64,000 nt of DNA from Rhodococcoides fascians NBRC 12155 = LMG 3623 (GCF_001894785.1 NZ_BCWW01000003.1:496001-560000), one strand, 5' to 3'; counted from the first letter of the stretch, positions 1-9,142 are shown. Numbers and translations are program-made. The notes: a model not told the origin generated them from the sequence alone.

Positions 1-1283
1 TGCATCCGGATGCGGTGAGTCCGTTGTTGATTCGGCTGGGTGCGCGGGAGGCCACTGCGGCCGAGCTGTTGTCGGATCCCGCCCTCGAAGCGGCCCTCGA
101 CGATCTCGATTGGGACGGCGACGAGGTGGATGGCCTGGTGTCGGCAGTGCTGGCGCTGGCGGGGGAGGCGGGAGCGCTTCCGGGGTGGCTCGGGAGTCTG
201 CCACTCGAAGACGACGAGGGCGAATTGCGCAGTGCGGACGAACTGTTGCTGCCCGGTGCACCGTTGGCGAGGCTGTTGGTTCGAGATTCGCCGTTCGGTG
301 TTCTGTCGGCGGCCTCGGTGGCCAGGTTCGGTGAGCGGGCCCTGCGCGCGGTGGGCGTCGGCTGGGGGTTCTCGGTGGTGCGCGACGAGTGTCCGACGGG
401 GCCGGATCACGACCTGGACGACGAGCCCGCCTGGTGGTCGAGTCTGGCCACGGAGCCGGAAACCCTTGTTGCGGTTCGTGATCTCGACCTGGTCCGGTCG
501 GATGCCTGGGCCGAAGCTCTGACGATTCTGCTCGACGAACCGAGTACCCGTGCAGCCTTGACCGACCGGGACGGCTACTCGGCATGGTGGCTGCGACGTC
601 ATGCGCTGATCGACAACCGCTCGCCGATCACGTTCCGGGCGCCGTCGGACGAGACGTTCGCCGGTCTGCTCGATCCGTTGGATCATCCGCGCGCCGACGA
701 ACTGCACGCGGTGCTCGCCGCGTCGACCTGTGAGAGCGTCGAGAGCGCGCGGGTGTTGTTGCGTGCACTCGAGGACCCGCAGCGAGATCCGACGGCGGCG
801 GTGATCGCGCGCACGCACACGCTGATCGCGAGTGCCGTCCTGGATCGACGCATCGACGTGGCGGATCTCGATCCACCGGATCGCGTGCGCACTCTCGGCG
901 GCACCGTGGCCGATGCGTCGGACGGGTTGGTCGTCGATGCGCCATGGCTGGCACCGGTCGTGCCACCGGAGGTGGCGGTGCTCTCGGACATGACCACGGC
1001 AGCCGCGTTGGCCGATGTCCTCGACATCAGGCGGGCGTCGGAGGCCATCACCGGCGAGGTTCGCGGAGTCGGACGCGTCAGCTCGTGGGATCGAGAGCCC
1101 GGGGCCGTGCTGGCCTGTGCGGTGCTGGGTCTACCGCTGCCGACAGGTTCGGTGGTGGTGCAACGCGAACTCGTGGTGCGGTTGTCGGGGGCTGTCAGCG
1201 GTGACCGCGCTGTGCCGTGGTGGGTGACCGCAGACGGAACAGTGCATTGTGTGGAAAGTTGGGAGCGACCTCGTGGGGCCTGA
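1..1283 (+). CDS. Sacsin/Hsp90-like ATP-binding protein, C-terminal part (5' end outside window)
   Basis: The frame is open from base 3 with no start codon needed, so this is the last ~426 residues of a longer protein. It resembles the C-terminal half of the large actinobacterial 'sacsin N-terminal ATP-binding-like' proteins (about 900-1000 aa), which carry a GHKL ATPase domain at the N-terminus, here missing. Seen here are the tract RAVGVGWGFSVVRDECPTGP and acidic, Trp-containing stretches (DLDDEPAWW), which I recall from that family. There is no signal peptide or membrane segment in the visible part, so it is probably cytosolic. Function is not established; a chaperone-like role is inferred from the missing domain. 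The next gene starts inside its last 35 bp. Confidence 0.65.
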   Translation, partial: HPDAVSPLLIRLGAREATAAELLSDPALEAALDDLDWDGDEVDGLVSAVLALAGEAGALPGWLGSLPLEDDEGELRSADELLLPGAPLARLLVRDSPFGVLSAASVARFGERALRAVGVGWGFSVVRDECPTGPDHDLDDEPAWWSSLATEPETLVAVRDLDLVRSDAWAEALTILLDEPSTRAALTDRDGYSAWWLRRHALIDNRSPITFRAPSDETFAGLLDPLDHPRADELHAVLAASTCESVESARVLLRALEDPQRDPTAAVIARTHTLIASAVLDRRIDVADLDPPDRVRTLGGTVADASDGLVVDAPWLAPVVPPEVAVLSDMTTAAALADVLDIRRASEAITGEVRGVGRVSSWDREPGAVLACAVLGLPLPTGSVVVQRELVVRLSGAVSGDRAVPWWVTADGTVHCVESWERPRGA

Positions 1284-1824
1284 TCATGCCGTGCTGGAGT
1301 GGATGGTCGAGCATCGAGTCGGGTGGGTCACGACGATGTTCTGGATCATCACCACGGTGGGGAACACGTTCATGATGTTCGTGTTGTCCGCGGGGGCGTG
1401 GGGCGCGTTGCTGACGTCCAAGAGGACTGTCGACGCGTGGATGGTCGCGGGTGCGATGCTCACCGGGTGGGGGCTGATGAATGCGCTGAAGTTCGCGTTC
1501 GCGCGGGAGCGTCCACCGATTCCTGAACGCCTGGTGGAGATTTCGAGCCATTCGTTTCCGTCCGGCCACGCGACGATGTCGATGTTGCTTGCCACGGTGG
1601 CGATCGCGGTGATGCTGCGATCGTCCACTCCGTGGCTGCATCGGCCGGTGCTACTGACGTTGCCTGTGGTCGCGGCCCTGCTGATCGGATTCTCTCGGAT
1701 CTATCTGGGTGCGCACTGGACGACGGACGTGCTGGCCGGCTGGGTGTTCGGTGCCCTGTGGGGGCTGGGTTGGATCTACGCCGAAAAAGCGATCAGCGCG
1801 AGAAATCCGAGCGCTGCGCGATAA
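1249..1824 (+). CDS. PAP2-family membrane phosphatase
   Basis: Integral membrane type-2 phosphatidic acid phosphatase, 191 aa. All three family motifs are visible: K81-x6-R88-P89, PSGH at residues 105-108 and S150-R151-x5-H157-x3-D161; the two histidines are the catalytic pair. About five hydrophobic helices surround them, which places the active site at the outer membrane face. Likely substrates are lipid phosphates such as phosphatidate or a polyprenyl diphosphate; the sequence does not say which. The GTG start overlaps the upstream gene by 35 bp, suggesting translational coupling; a second GTG at 1291 is possible. The last 32 bp overlap a convergent small ORF. Confidence 0.85.
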   Translation: MWKVGSDLVGPDHAVLEWMVEHRVGWVTTMFWIITTVGNTFMMFVLSAGAWGALLTSKRTVDAWMVAGAMLTGWGLMNALKFAFARERPPIPERLVEISSHSFPSGHATMSMLLATVAIAVMLRSSTPWLHRPVLLTLPVVAALLIGFSRIYLGAHWTTDVLAGWVFGALWGLGWIYAEKAISARNPSAAR

Positions 1825-1936
1825 CGAGGAGCTCGTCACGCATGGCCGGGCTGGAGACAGCGTTGGCGCGTGCGTAGAGGGCGCGGAGCGAGCGGACGTG
1901 GTTGCGGCGGTTGCGGTACTGAGCGACGAACTTCAT
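1793..1936 (-). CDS. Small basic hypothetical protein, 47 aa
   Basis: A 48-codon ORF (ATG at 1936, TGA at 1793-1795) begins MKFVAQYRNRRNHVRSLRAL and is predicted mostly helical. It is rich in Arg and Tyr near the N-terminus with no membrane segment. Third codon positions are almost all G or C, as expected for a real gene here, and it has a private 140-bp AT-richer upstream region with an inverted repeat. A GAAAG tract lies 10 nt before the ATG. It overlaps the convergent PAP2 gene by 32 bp. I do not recognise the family; the basic character suggests nucleic-acid or protein binding, which is only inference. Confidence 0.5.
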   Translation of the reverse strand: MKFVAQYRNRRNHVRSLRALYARANAVSSPAMRDELLVIAQRSDFSR

Positions 1937-1958
1937 GGCCTGTGCTTTCGTGGATCAA

Positions 1959-1982
1959 AGGTTATCGAAACTGACATAACCT
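1959..1982. promoter_or_regulatory. Operator-like inverted repeat upstream of the 47-aa ORF
   Basis: AGGTTAT - 10 nt - ATAACCT is a perfect 7-bp inverted repeat in an AT-rich pocket. It lies 23-46 bp upstream of the ATG at 1936. The only gene that can read from this gap is the 47-aa ORF on the minus strand, because DUF2530 also ends here from the right. Arm length and spacing fit a dimeric repressor site. Confidence 0.4.
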
Positions 1983-2077
1983 ATGCTCCACGTTAACTCT
2001 GTGTTACTCAACCGGCTGAGGGGTTAGTTTGCGCACGTCAGAAGGGTTTTCGTGATCGGGCTAACGTGATCCTGATC

Positions 2078-2317
2078 TCAATCGAGGCCGCGTTGGGCGG
2101 TTCTGCTGCCGCGTCGTGACGCGGCTCTCTGCACCAGGAACAGAGCGAACCCGACAGCGCCAACCGCGATGCCGGACCAACACGTCGCCACCGCGTCGTC
2201 GCTGCGGTCGCCGGTGGCGGTGAACACGACCAGCGCAACGATCCAACCGAGGATGCCGATCGTCAACACCGGCACCGGATCGGTGAGGCGGGGCGGGATC
2301 TGCGGGACGTCGGCCAC
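2078..2317 (-). CDS. DUF2530 small membrane protein
   Basis: 79-aa protein with two hydrophobic helices (about residues 16-34 and 48-64) and an Arg-rich C-terminal tail. It matches the actinobacterial DUF2530 family, whose M. tuberculosis member (Rv0879c) likewise sits beside a MarR gene. Function is unknown. The GTG start at 2317 follows a TAGCGT -10 box by 6 nt, so the transcript is probably leaderless. It is divergent from the purine permease gene. Confidence 0.75.
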   Translation of the reverse strand: MADVPQIPPRLTDPVPVLTIGILGWIVALVVFTATGDRSDDAVATCWSGIAVGAVGFALFLVQRAASRRGSRTAQRGLD

Positions 2318-2323
2318 GAATTC

Positions 2324-2329
2324 ACGCTA
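2324..2329 (-). promoter_or_regulatory. -10 box (TAGCGT) for DUF2530 gene
   Basis: TAGCGT lies 6 nt before the GTG at 2317, with no room for a Shine-Dalgarno; a leaderless start is implied. Confidence 0.5.
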
Positions 2330-2364
2330 CGCCACCATATTTCGCCAACCCTCGCGGTGTGCTT

Positions 2365-2370
2365 TATCTT
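2365..2370 (+). promoter_or_regulatory. -10 box (TATCTT) for purine permease
   Basis: TATCTT lies 6 nt before the ATG at 2377. This favours 2377 over the in-frame upstream GTG at 2359, which would precede the -10 box. Confidence 0.55.
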
Positions 2371-2376
2371 TCACTC

Positions 2377-3828
2377 ATGCCTATGTCGTCGCGATTACTC
2401 GACAACTACTTCAAGATCACCGAGCGCGGCTCGACTGTGGGTTCCGAGGTTCGCGGCGGTGTCGTCACTTTCGTGGCGATGGCCTACATCGTCGTGCTCA
2501 ACCCGCTGATCCTCGGTAGCTTCTCCGCCGACGACGCAGCTGCCAAGACCGACGTGCTCGGCAACATCCTGCCCGTCGCCCAGGTTGCCGCCGTGACGGC
2601 ACTGGTCGCCGGGTTCATGAGCATCGCGTTCGGCATCATCGCGAACTACCCCTTCGGTATCGCGGCCGGCCTCGGCATCAACACTCTCTTGGCCGTCACC
2701 ATCGCTCCTCAGGTCAGTTGGCCCGAGGCCATGGGCCTGGTCGTCATCGACGGCATCATCATCGTTCTGTTGGCCGTCACCGGCTTCCGGACGGCGGTGT
2801 TCAACGCGATTCCGCCCGAACTGAAGGCCGCGATCGCCGCAGGCATCGGTGCCTTCATCGCGTTCATCGGCCTGGTCGATTCCGGCTTCGTACGCCGCAT
2901 CCCCGACGCCGCAGGCACGACGGTTCCCGTCGGCCTCGGCATCGACGGGTCCATCGCGTCGTGGCCGACGGTGATCTTCGTGTTCGGGTTGTTGCTGATG
3001 GGTGTGCTCGTGGTGCGCAAGGTCCGCGGCGGTCTGCTGATCGGCATCGTGGTCACGACGGTGTTGGCGGCCATCATCGAGGCGGTCACCGACGTGGGGC
3101 CGTCGAACGGCGTCGACCCCAAGGGCTGGAACCTGTCCGTGCCGCAGCTGCCCAGCGTTCTCGTACAGTCGCCGGACCTGTCGCTGGTGGGCAACGTCGA
3201 CCTGTTCGGTGCGTTCACCCGCATCGGTGTGCTGGCCGCGAGTCTGTTGGTGTTCACGCTCGTCCTCGCGAACTTCTTCGACGCGATGGGAACGATGACG
3301 GGTCTGGGTAAAGAAGCGAATCTCGACAAGGACGGCACGCTGCCCAACATCGGCAAGGCGTTGGTCGTCGAAGGTGCCGGAGCCATTGCGGGCGGCGGCG
3401 CGTCCGCATCGTCGAACACGGTGTTCGTCGAGTCGGCCTCGGGAATCGCGGAAGGCGCACGCACCGGACTGGCCAACGTCGTCACCGGCCTGCTGTTCCT
3501 GCTGGCGATGTTCTTCACCCCGCTCACGGCTGTCGTGCCCATCGAGGCGGCTGCTCCGGCGCTGGTGGTGGTGGGTGCCCTGATGATCGGTCAGGTTCTC
3601 CACATCGACTTCAAGCGCTTCGATTACGCGCTGCCGGCCTTCCTCACCATCCTGGTGATGCCGTTCACTTACTCCATCGCGAACGGTATCGGCGTCGGTT
3701 TCATCACGTGGGTCGTGCTCGCCGTCGGTTCGGGCCGAGCGAAGACGGTACATCCCCTGTTATGGGTCGTCGCGTTGCTGTTCGTGGCGTTCTTCGCAGT
3801 CGGTCCCATCACGGATGCGGTTACCTGA
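2377..3828 (+). CDS. NCS2-family purine permease (AzgA/PbuG-like)
   Basis: 483-aa, roughly 14-helix nucleobase transporter for hypoxanthine, guanine or adenine with proton symport. N-terminal [20 protein letters not shown] and the [12 protein letters not shown] helix are typical of the AzgA-type (COG2252) branch. The tracts [19 protein letters not shown] and [20 protein letters not shown] correspond to the conserved substrate-site region. It acts in the cytoplasmic membrane in purine salvage. Start chosen from the -10 box at 2365. The MarR gene follows after 34 bp with its own promoter signal. Confidence 0.9.
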   Translation: MPMSSRLLDNYFKITERGSTVGSEVRGGVVTFVAMAYIVVLNPLILGSFSADDAAAKTDVLGNILPVAQVAAVTALVAGFMSIAFGIIANYPFGIAAGLGINTLLAVTIAPQVSWPEAMGLVVIDGIIIVLLAVTGFRTAVFNAIPPELKAAIAAGIGAFIAFIGLVDSGFVRRIPDAAGTTVPVGLGIDGSIASWPTVIFVFGLLLMGVLVVRKVRGGLLIGIVVTTVLAAIIEAVTDVGPSNGVDPKGWNLSVPQLPSVLVQSPDLSLVGNVDLFGAFTRIGVLAASLLVFTLVLANFFDAMGTMTGLGKEANLDKDGTLPNIGKALVVEGAGAIAGGGASASSNTVFVESASGIAEGARTGLANVVTGLLFLLAMFFTPLTAVVPIEAAAPALVVVGALMIGQVLHIDFKRFDYALPAFLTILVMPFTYSIANGIGVGFITWVVLAVGSGRAKTVHPLLWVVALLFVAFFAVGPITDAVT

Positions 3829-3849
3829 TGCTGGGTCGGTACCAGGGCG

Positions 3850-3855
3850 TATTCT
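3850..3855 (+). promoter_or_regulatory. -10 box (TATTCT) for marR-type gene
   Basis: TATTCT is followed by 7 nt and then the GTG at 3863; no ribosome-binding site is present. Confidence 0.55.
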
Positions 3856-3862
3856 CTGCGCT

Positions 3863-4309
3863 GTGACGTCGGGAAACAGTGTGAAAGACAATCGGGAATT
3901 GGCAAGCGACCTGTCGCTTGCGGTGGTGAGGTTGACTCGCCACCTTCGAGGTAGGCGAGTGGACTCGCAAGTGTCGCTCACTCAGCTGTCGGCTCTGGCC
4001 ACGCTGAGTAGGGAGGGCGACATGACGCCTGGCGCGTTGGCGGCTCGGGAGCGGGTTCAACCCCCGTCGATGACGCGGGTGATCGCGTCGTTGGCCGAGC
4101 TGGGTCTGGTGGAGCGCACGCCGCATCCCACCGATGGCCGTCAGGTGATCGTGTCGTTGTCGGCGGCCGGCAAGGAACTGATCGCGGACGAGGCGAGTGC
4201 TCGCGAGGCGTGGATGACCGCACAGCTGGCAGGCCTCGGACCCGAGCAGCTCGCGACGCTGCGAGATGCGGTGAGCATCATCAGCGCATTGGTCAGCGAC
4301 TCCGAGTAG
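3863..4309 (+). CDS. MarR-family transcriptional regulator
   Basis: 148-aa winged-helix repressor. The order is N-terminal dimer helix, helix-turn-helix around residues 45-80 ([20 protein letters not shown]), then the wing [19 protein letters not shown] with the conserved D-x-R-x. It corresponds to M. tuberculosis Rv0880. The neighbouring MFS gene 24 bp downstream is the likely target together with itself, since MarR proteins commonly control adjacent efflux pumps. An in-frame start at 3815 exists but lies upstream of the predicted -10 box. Confidence 0.88.
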   Translation: MTSGNSVKDNRELASDLSLAVVRLTRHLRGRRVDSQVSLTQLSALATLSREGDMTPGALAARERVQPPSMTRVIASLAELGLVERTPHPTDGRQVIVSLSAAGKELIADEASAREAWMTAQLAGLGPEQLATLRDAVSIISALVSDSE

Positions 4310-4320
4310 TTACCTAGGTT

Positions 4321-4326
4321 TATTAT
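4321..4326 (+). promoter_or_regulatory. -10 box (TATTAT) for MFS exporter
   Basis: TATTAT is followed by 7 nt and the GTG at 4334. The AT-rich stretch from 4310 to 4333 is the only such pocket between the two genes and is also the natural place for a MarR operator. Confidence 0.5.
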
Positions 4327-4333
4327 TTGACCT

Positions 4334-5638
4334 GTGGCTCCAGTTTCACGTACGTCCGGCGCGACGATGTTCGCTGCTCTGAAGACTCGCAACTACCGAT
4401 TGTGGGCGTCGGGGCAGATCGTCTCGCTGGTCGGAACGTGGATGCAGCGGGTGGCCCAGGACTGGCTCGTGCTGACGCTCTCCGGCGGCTACGGCTTTGC
4501 CGTCGGCATCGTCATGGCCCTGCAATTCGGGCCGACGCTGTTTCTGTCGGTGTGGGGCGGAGTACTCGCAGACCGGTACGACAAGCGCAAACTCCTCATG
4601 ATCACCCAGGTGTTCGCCGCAGTCTGCGGTCTGGTGCTGGGTGTGCTCGATGTCGGCAACATGGTCGAGCTCTGGCACGTCTATGTCATCGCCTTCATCC
4701 TCGGCTGCTCGTCTGCCATCGACGCGCCGGTGCGGCAATCGTTCACGATCGAGATGGTGGGCAAGGAAACTCTGTCCAACGCGATCGCGTTGAACTCGAT
4801 GACGTTCAACATGGCGCGGATCGTCGGGCCTGCGGTGTCGGGAGTGCTCATCACCCTCGTCGGTACCGGCTGGGTGTTCCTGATCAACGCGGTGTCGTTC
4901 GCCGCGGTGTTCGGTGCCCTCTTGGCGATGAACGTCGGTCAACTCTTCCGTGTCGAACCGGCACCGCGCGCCAAAGGGCAGGTACGGGAGGGCTTTCGCT
5001 ACGTCTGGGGGCGGGGAGACCTACGAGTGTTGCTGGCGACGGTGTTCATGGTCTCGACGTTCGGTCTCAATTTTCCGCTGAGTCTGTCGGTGCTGGCGCG
5101 CAACACGTTCGGCAGCGGAGCCGACGCATACGGGTTGCTGTCGACCACCCTCGCGGTCGGCACGCTCGCGGGAGCGACCCTGGCGGCCCGGCGCGCCACC
5201 GCCCCTCGATTGCGGCTCTTCATCGGTGCGGTCATCGCGTTCGGTCTGTTCGAGTTACTCGTGGGATTGATGCCCAATTACGTTCTCGTGGCAGTGCTGT
5301 TGGTGCCCACCGGCGCATTGACGCTGACGTTCACGACGTCGGCGATGAACATTCTGCAGATGTCGGTGCCGTCCGACATGCGCGGCCGCGTGATGGGCAT
5401 CTACATGCTGTGCTTCCTGGGCGGAACTCCGCTGGGCAGCCCGGTGCTCGGCTGGCTCGCCGACGCCCTCGATCCACGCGCACCGCTGTTGTTCGGCGGT
5501 GTCATCTCATTGGCGACGGGACTCTTCGCTGCCGTGTATCTGCTGCGGCACAACAACTTGCGGATCACCGTGGTACCGCCCGCCGACGGTCACCGGCTGC
5601 CCACCCTCGACACGGTGGCCGCAGCCGCCAAGGTCTGA
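4334..5638 (+). CDS. MFS transporter, EntS/TMS type
   Basis: 434-aa major facilitator with about 12 helices. The N-terminal MFAALKTRNYRLWASGQIVS and LVGTWMQRVAQDWLVL match the MFS_3 / enterobactin-exporter-like branch, and GGVLADRYDKRKLLM is the conserved loop 2-3 motif (G-x-L-A-D-R). Drug or siderophore efflux is plausible but the substrate cannot be read from sequence. Placement directly after a marR gene suggests ligand-induced expression. A paralogue of the same branch lies at 19981-21312. It converges on the response regulator gene with 6 bp between them and no visible terminator. Confidence 0.85.
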   Translation: MAPVSRTSGATMFAALKTRNYRLWASGQIVSLVGTWMQRVAQDWLVLTLSGGYGFAVGIVMALQFGPTLFLSVWGGVLADRYDKRKLLMITQVFAAVCGLVLGVLDVGNMVELWHVYVIAFILGCSSAIDAPVRQSFTIEMVGKETLSNAIALNSMTFNMARIVGPAVSGVLITLVGTGWVFLINAVSFAAVFGALLAMNVGQLFRVEPAPRAKGQVREGFRYVWGRGDLRVLLATVFMVSTFGLNFPLSLSVLARNTFGSGADAYGLLSTTLAVGTLAGATLAARRATAPRLRLFIGAVIAFGLFELLVGLMPNYVLVAVLLVPTGALTLTFTTSAMNILQMSVPSDMRGRVMGIYMLCFLGGTPLGSPVLGWLADALDPRAPLLFGGVISLATGLFAAVYLLRHNNLRITVVPPADGHRLPTLDTVAAAAKV

Positions 5639-5644
5639 CGCTCC

Positions 5645-6250
5645 TCAGATCCACCCGTGGCGTCGGGCCAGTGCGCAGGCCTCGTGCCGGTTCGCCGCCC
5701 CGAGTTTTGCGGCCGCCGCAGACAGATAGTTGCGGGTGGTCCCGGGTGACAGATGCGCGCGCTGCGCGATCTCCGCGATCGATGCGCCGTCGGCGGCGAA
5801 CTCGAGCACATCGGCTTCCCTCGGTGTGAGCGGTGAGTCCCCGGCCCCGATGGCTTCCGCGGCGAGCGTCGGGTCGACGTACCGCCCGCCGCCGTGCACG
5901 GTGCGCACCACCTCGGCCAGGGTGGCGGCCGAGGTGGTCTTGGGGAGGAACCCGCGCACGCCGGCCTCGAGCGCCTTCTTCAGGTAGCCCGGCCGACCGT
6001 GGCTGGTGACGATGATCGACGCGCAGGTGGGCAGTGTCTCGGCAATTTTCTGCGCCGTCTCGATGCCGTCGATCCCGCCCATCTGCAGGTCCAGCACTGC
6101 CACATCGGGTGCCAGGGCCGCGGCAACCGTCAGGGCCTTCTCGCCCGAATCGGCCTGTCCGACGATCTCGATGTCGTCCTCCAGATCCAGCATTGTCGCC
6201 AGCGCCGATCGAATCAGGTTCTCGTCGTCGGCCAGTAGAACTCGAATCAT
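5645..6250 (-). CDS. NarL/DesR-type response regulator
   Basis: 201-aa two-component regulator. Receiver domain residues ~1-115 with acidic pocket D8-D9, phospho-acceptor D54 (VLDLQM) and conserved K104. The C-terminal LuxR-type helix-turn-helix begins at LTPREADVLEF; the recognition helix is in SPGTTRNYLSAAAAKLG. Translation is coupled to the upstream kinase by a 4-bp ATGA overlap, which fixes the ATG at 6250. Its targets are probably the linked ABC exporter operon and possibly the divergent operon beyond 9544. Confidence 0.92.
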   Translation of the reverse strand: MIRVLLADDENLIRSALATMLDLEDDIEIVGQADSGEKALTVAAALAPDVAVLDLQMGGIDGIETAQKIAETLPTCASIIVTSHGRPGYLKKALEAGVRGFLPKTTSAATLAEVVRTVHGGGRYVDPTLAAEAIGAGDSPLTPREADVLEFAADGASIAEIAQRAHLSPGTTRNYLSAAAAKLGAANRHEACALARRHGWI

Positions 6251-7383
6251 GGTGTGGTCCTCGGGTTCTGGGGCGATGTGGGCAACACTGCGATGAGGGT
6301 GAATTTCTCGGTTGTCTGTTCCGTGCGCAGTTCCCCTCCGACCGCGACCAAGCGTTCCCGCAGGCCGCTCAGACCCGTGCCGTCGTTGCGGCCGTTCGGC
6401 GCACCGGGGTGGTCGTTGGTCAGTCGAATACTGCTGTCGGTCAGTTCGATTCGACAATAGGTGGCCGCGGAGTGACGCAGTATGTTCGTCACGCCTTCAC
6501 GAACCACCCAGGCGGCCGCCTCGGCCGCGCGCTCGGACAGTGCCGAGGTCTCGCCGGTGAGCTCGGTGGATATCCCGGCCGCCGACAGGAGCGAGCGGGC
6601 ACCGTCGAGTTCGCCTGCGACATCCACCGATCGATAGCCGCGCACCAGCTTTCGGGCGTCGGTCATCGATTCCTGCGCCAACGCGCGCACCTCGTCCATC
6701 TGCGTCGCGGCGCGGTCGTCACCCCGACGGGCCAGCGTTGCGGCAAGTTCGCTCTTGACCGCGATGGCCGAGAGCGCTCGTCCGACGACGTCGTGCAGGT
6801 CTCGCGAGAACCTCAGGCGCTCCTCCGCTACCGACAGCGCAGCCGCGGCGTCGCGGGTGGCGTCGAGTTCGGTGACGATGCGCAGCAACCACGCCGACAG
6901 TTGCACGGTGAATGCCATGAAGGCGATGAAGACGCCGAGTATCAGAGTTTCCACTGCCGGTGTTCCCAGAGCCGCCGCAAGCGCAGCGGCGGCGACGGCC
7001 GCCACCAGAGACCAGCGCAATGGAATCCGGGTCGCAACTGCGGTGGTGACCAGTACGCCGGCCCACAGGGTGTTGCTCGTGGTCCCGCCGGCCACCAGGA
7101 CCACAGCGGCGACGGCCAGGATCGCCAACGGGATTCGTGGGTCGGCCGTCGACTCGCCGCCGAGTGCGGGGGTGCGCTGCACGACCACGAAGGCGGCGGC
7201 GGAGCAGGCCGCGATCGCTGCCATCGAGAGATAGTCGTCGAACTGCAATGACGTCAGCATCCCTGCCACGGCAACAGCGACGGAGATCAGCAGAAACGAC
7301 TGGCGGGTGTAGACGCGTACCTTGTCCACTGCACTGCTGTCGTTCCAGCCGTGCAGTGGATTGAGGTACTCGTACAGCTTCAT
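6247..7383 (-). CDS. NarL-family (HisKA_3) sensor histidine kinase
   Basis: 378-aa membrane kinase. Roughly four to five helices span residues 28-170 without a large extracellular loop, as in DesK-type intramembrane sensors. The dimerisation/phospho-acceptor helix has SRDLHDVVGR with H197. The ATPase domain shows the N-box (REGVTNILRHSAA) and the GTGLSGLRERL G-box. It passes phosphate to the overlapping response regulator. Linkage to an ABC-2 exporter suggests it senses membrane perturbation or an antimicrobial, but the signal is unknown. Confidence 0.9.
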   Translation of the reverse strand: MKLYEYLNPLHGWNDSSAVDKVRVYTRQSFLLISVAVAVAGMLTSLQFDDYLSMAAIAACSAAAFVVVQRTPALGGESTADPRIPLAILAVAAVVLVAGGTTSNTLWAGVLVTTAVATRIPLRWSLVAAVAAAALAAALGTPAVETLILGVFIAFMAFTVQLSAWLLRIVTELDATRDAAAALSVAEERLRFSRDLHDVVGRALSAIAVKSELAATLARRGDDRAATQMDEVRALAQESMTDARKLVRGYRSVDVAGELDGARSLLSAAGISTELTGETSALSERAAEAAAWVVREGVTNILRHSAATYCRIELTDSSIRLTNDHPGAPNGRNDGTGLSGLRERLVAVGGELRTEQTTEKFTLIAVLPTSPQNPRTTP

Positions 7384-7421
7384 GATCTCCAGCCTTGCAG
7401 ATGGACGGGGAAGGGGGCGGT

Positions 7422-8195
7422 CTAGGACCGCGGTTCCCAGCGGAAGTGCGTCCGGGCGATCAGCAGGCTTCCGAGAATCCAGGCCAGCATCACCGCCAGA
7501 GGCATGGCGGCCTCGCCGAAGGTGCCGGCGAACCCGAACGACGCGTCGCCGGGAGTGGTGTTACCGAACCAGCCCAGATTCAGCAGGTCCGACACCGCGG
7601 CCATTGGGGTCAGGTCGATGACGTTCCTCAGTGAATCCGGGACGACGCCGCGCAGCGCGGACGAGCCGGCCAACGCGATCAGAATGACCGGCAGGCTGGT
7701 GATCTGTGCCGCTTCGGCGTTGCGGGTGAAGGTCGAGGTGATCAGTGCCAGTGCGGCGAACAGCCCGGCACCGCCGAGGAGGGCCACGGCGACGAGCAGC
7801 ACGTTGACGGGAACTGGCCCACCGAAGGCGATCACCACAGCTCCGACGATCACACCGAGGGCGACGGTGAGGATCAGCGAGGGTATTGCCGGGCCGAGCA
7901 GAATCTGGACGTCCGAGCTCTCGCCGGTGCGAAGTCGCTTGAGCACCAACTCGTCTCGACGGGTGGCGTAGACCGAGAGCATGTTGTAGTAGACCACGAG
8001 CACCACCAGGAACAATGCGAAGATCTCCAACGCACTCGCGACGCCTGCGTCTTTCAGTCCGCCGTCACTCCGGCTGCCGATGATCAGCAGCGCGATAGGG
8101 AAGATCAACGGCATGACGATCGCGTTGAACAGAAGTACTCGGTTGCGTCCGAGCAGCGTGAATTCTGCTCGCGACAGGGCGGTCATCGTGCTCAT
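7422..8195 (-). CDS. ABC-2 type exporter permease
   Basis: 257-aa membrane subunit with six predicted helices and the ABC-2 fold: an N-terminal amphipathic region (ALSRAEFTLLGRNRVLLFNA), then long helical pairs. The ATG at 8195 was chosen because it overlaps the ATPase stop by 4 bp (ATGA); upstream in-frame codons lie inside the ATPase gene. It forms a dimer with the ATPase encoded just upstream. The substrate is not identifiable; a drug, lantibiotic or lipid is typical of this class. Confidence 0.88.
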   Translation of the reverse strand: MSTMTALSRAEFTLLGRNRVLLFNAIVMPLIFPIALLIIGSRSDGGLKDAGVASALEIFALFLVVLVVYYNMLSVYATRRDELVLKRLRTGESSDVQILLGPAIPSLILTVALGVIVGAVVIAFGGPVPVNVLLVAVALLGGAGLFAALALITSTFTRNAEAAQITSLPVILIALAGSSALRGVVPDSLRNVIDLTPMAAVSDLLNLGWFGNTTPGDASFGFAGTFGEAAMPLAVMLAWILGSLLIARTHFRWEPRS

Positions 8196-9142
8196 GCGCT
8201 CATCACCTCGGTCTTTTCGATAGCTGGGTCGTTCACAGTGGAGTTGTCGAATTCGTCTGCGATGGAGAGGAACACGGTCTCCAGTGATGCCGCGCGGGCA
8301 TCCAGACCGTGCAGAGTGACGCCATTGGTGCGGGCCCACACGAGCAGGTCGGTCAGCGTGTCCTGTACCGATGATGTCTGGATCGAGACGGTGTCACCCG
8401 AGACGTCGATCGACGTACCGGGCAGCGACGGCAATGCCGTGCCGGGGGCCTTCAACTCGATCTTCGCCGGGTGGTCGGCGACCACCTCGTCCACGGTGCC
8501 GCTGCGAACGACTCTGCCGCGGTGCATGATCGCGAGTCGATCGCACAGGGACTCGGCCTCGTCCAGGTAATGAGTCGTCAACATGATCGTCACGCCGGAG
8601 TCCTTCAGCTCCTGAATCAATCGCCATGTGTTGCGACGACTTTCGGGATCGAGCCCGGTGGTCGGCTCGTCCAGGAACAGGATGCGCGGACGGCTGATGA
8701 TCGCGCAGGCGAGGTCCAGCCTGCGCTGCTCGCCGCCGGAGAGAAACTTCACCCGGGTATCGGCGCGATCGGCCAGGTCGACGCGTTCGAGCACGTCCGC
8801 CACCGGCAGTGGATCACTGCAGGTACCTGCCCACATCCGCAGGCTCTCGGCGGTTGTCAGATCCTGTGGCAGGCCGCCTTTCTGCAACATGATGCCCAGA
8901 GCCGGGCGCACCTTACGGCGATCGGCCACCGGATCCATTCCCATGATCCGGACGGTTCCCTTGCTGGGGCGCGAAAGACCCTGGATCACTTCGAGAGTGG
9001 AGGTCTTGCCGGCACCGTTGGTGCCCAACAATCCGAACAGCTCGCCCTCGGCGATATGCAGATCGAGGGCTTGGACGGCCTCGTACGCGTTCTTGCCCGA
9101 GCCGTAGCGGCGCGTCATTCCGTCGACGTCGATGATGCTCAT
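8192..9142 (-). CDS. ABC exporter ATPase subunit
   Basis: 316-aa DrrA/CcmA-type nucleotide-binding protein. Walker A GTNGAGKTS (about residues 39-47), Q-loop at MLQKGGLPQ, signature LSGGEQRRLDLA, Walker B RILFLDEPTTGLD and H-switch TTHYLDEAE are intact. The ~80-residue C-terminal extension is typical of drug-exporter ATPases. Overlaps of 4 bp on both sides place it in one transcript with the small membrane protein before it and the permease after it. Confidence 0.93.
   Translation of the reverse strand: MSIIDVDGMTRRYGSGKNAYEAVQALDLHIAEGELFGLLGTNGAGKTSTLEVIQGLSRPSKGTVRIMGMDPVADRRKVRPALGIMLQKGGLPQDLTTAESLRMWAGTCSDPLPVADVLERVDLADRADTRVKFLSGGEQRRLDLACAIISRPRILFLDEPTTGLDPESRRNTWRLIQELKDSGVTIMLTTHYLDEAESLCDRLAIMHRGRVVRSGTVDEVVADHPAKIELKAPGTALPSLPGTSIDVSGDTVSIQTSSVQDTLTDLLVWARTNGVTLHGLDARAASLETVFLSIADEFDNSTVNDPAIEKTEVMSA

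Noticed and set aside
2395-3753. 452-aa open frame antisense to the purine permease
   Set aside because: His/Asp/Gln-rich low-complexity translation, no family resemblance; the plus-strand frame has clear permease motifs.
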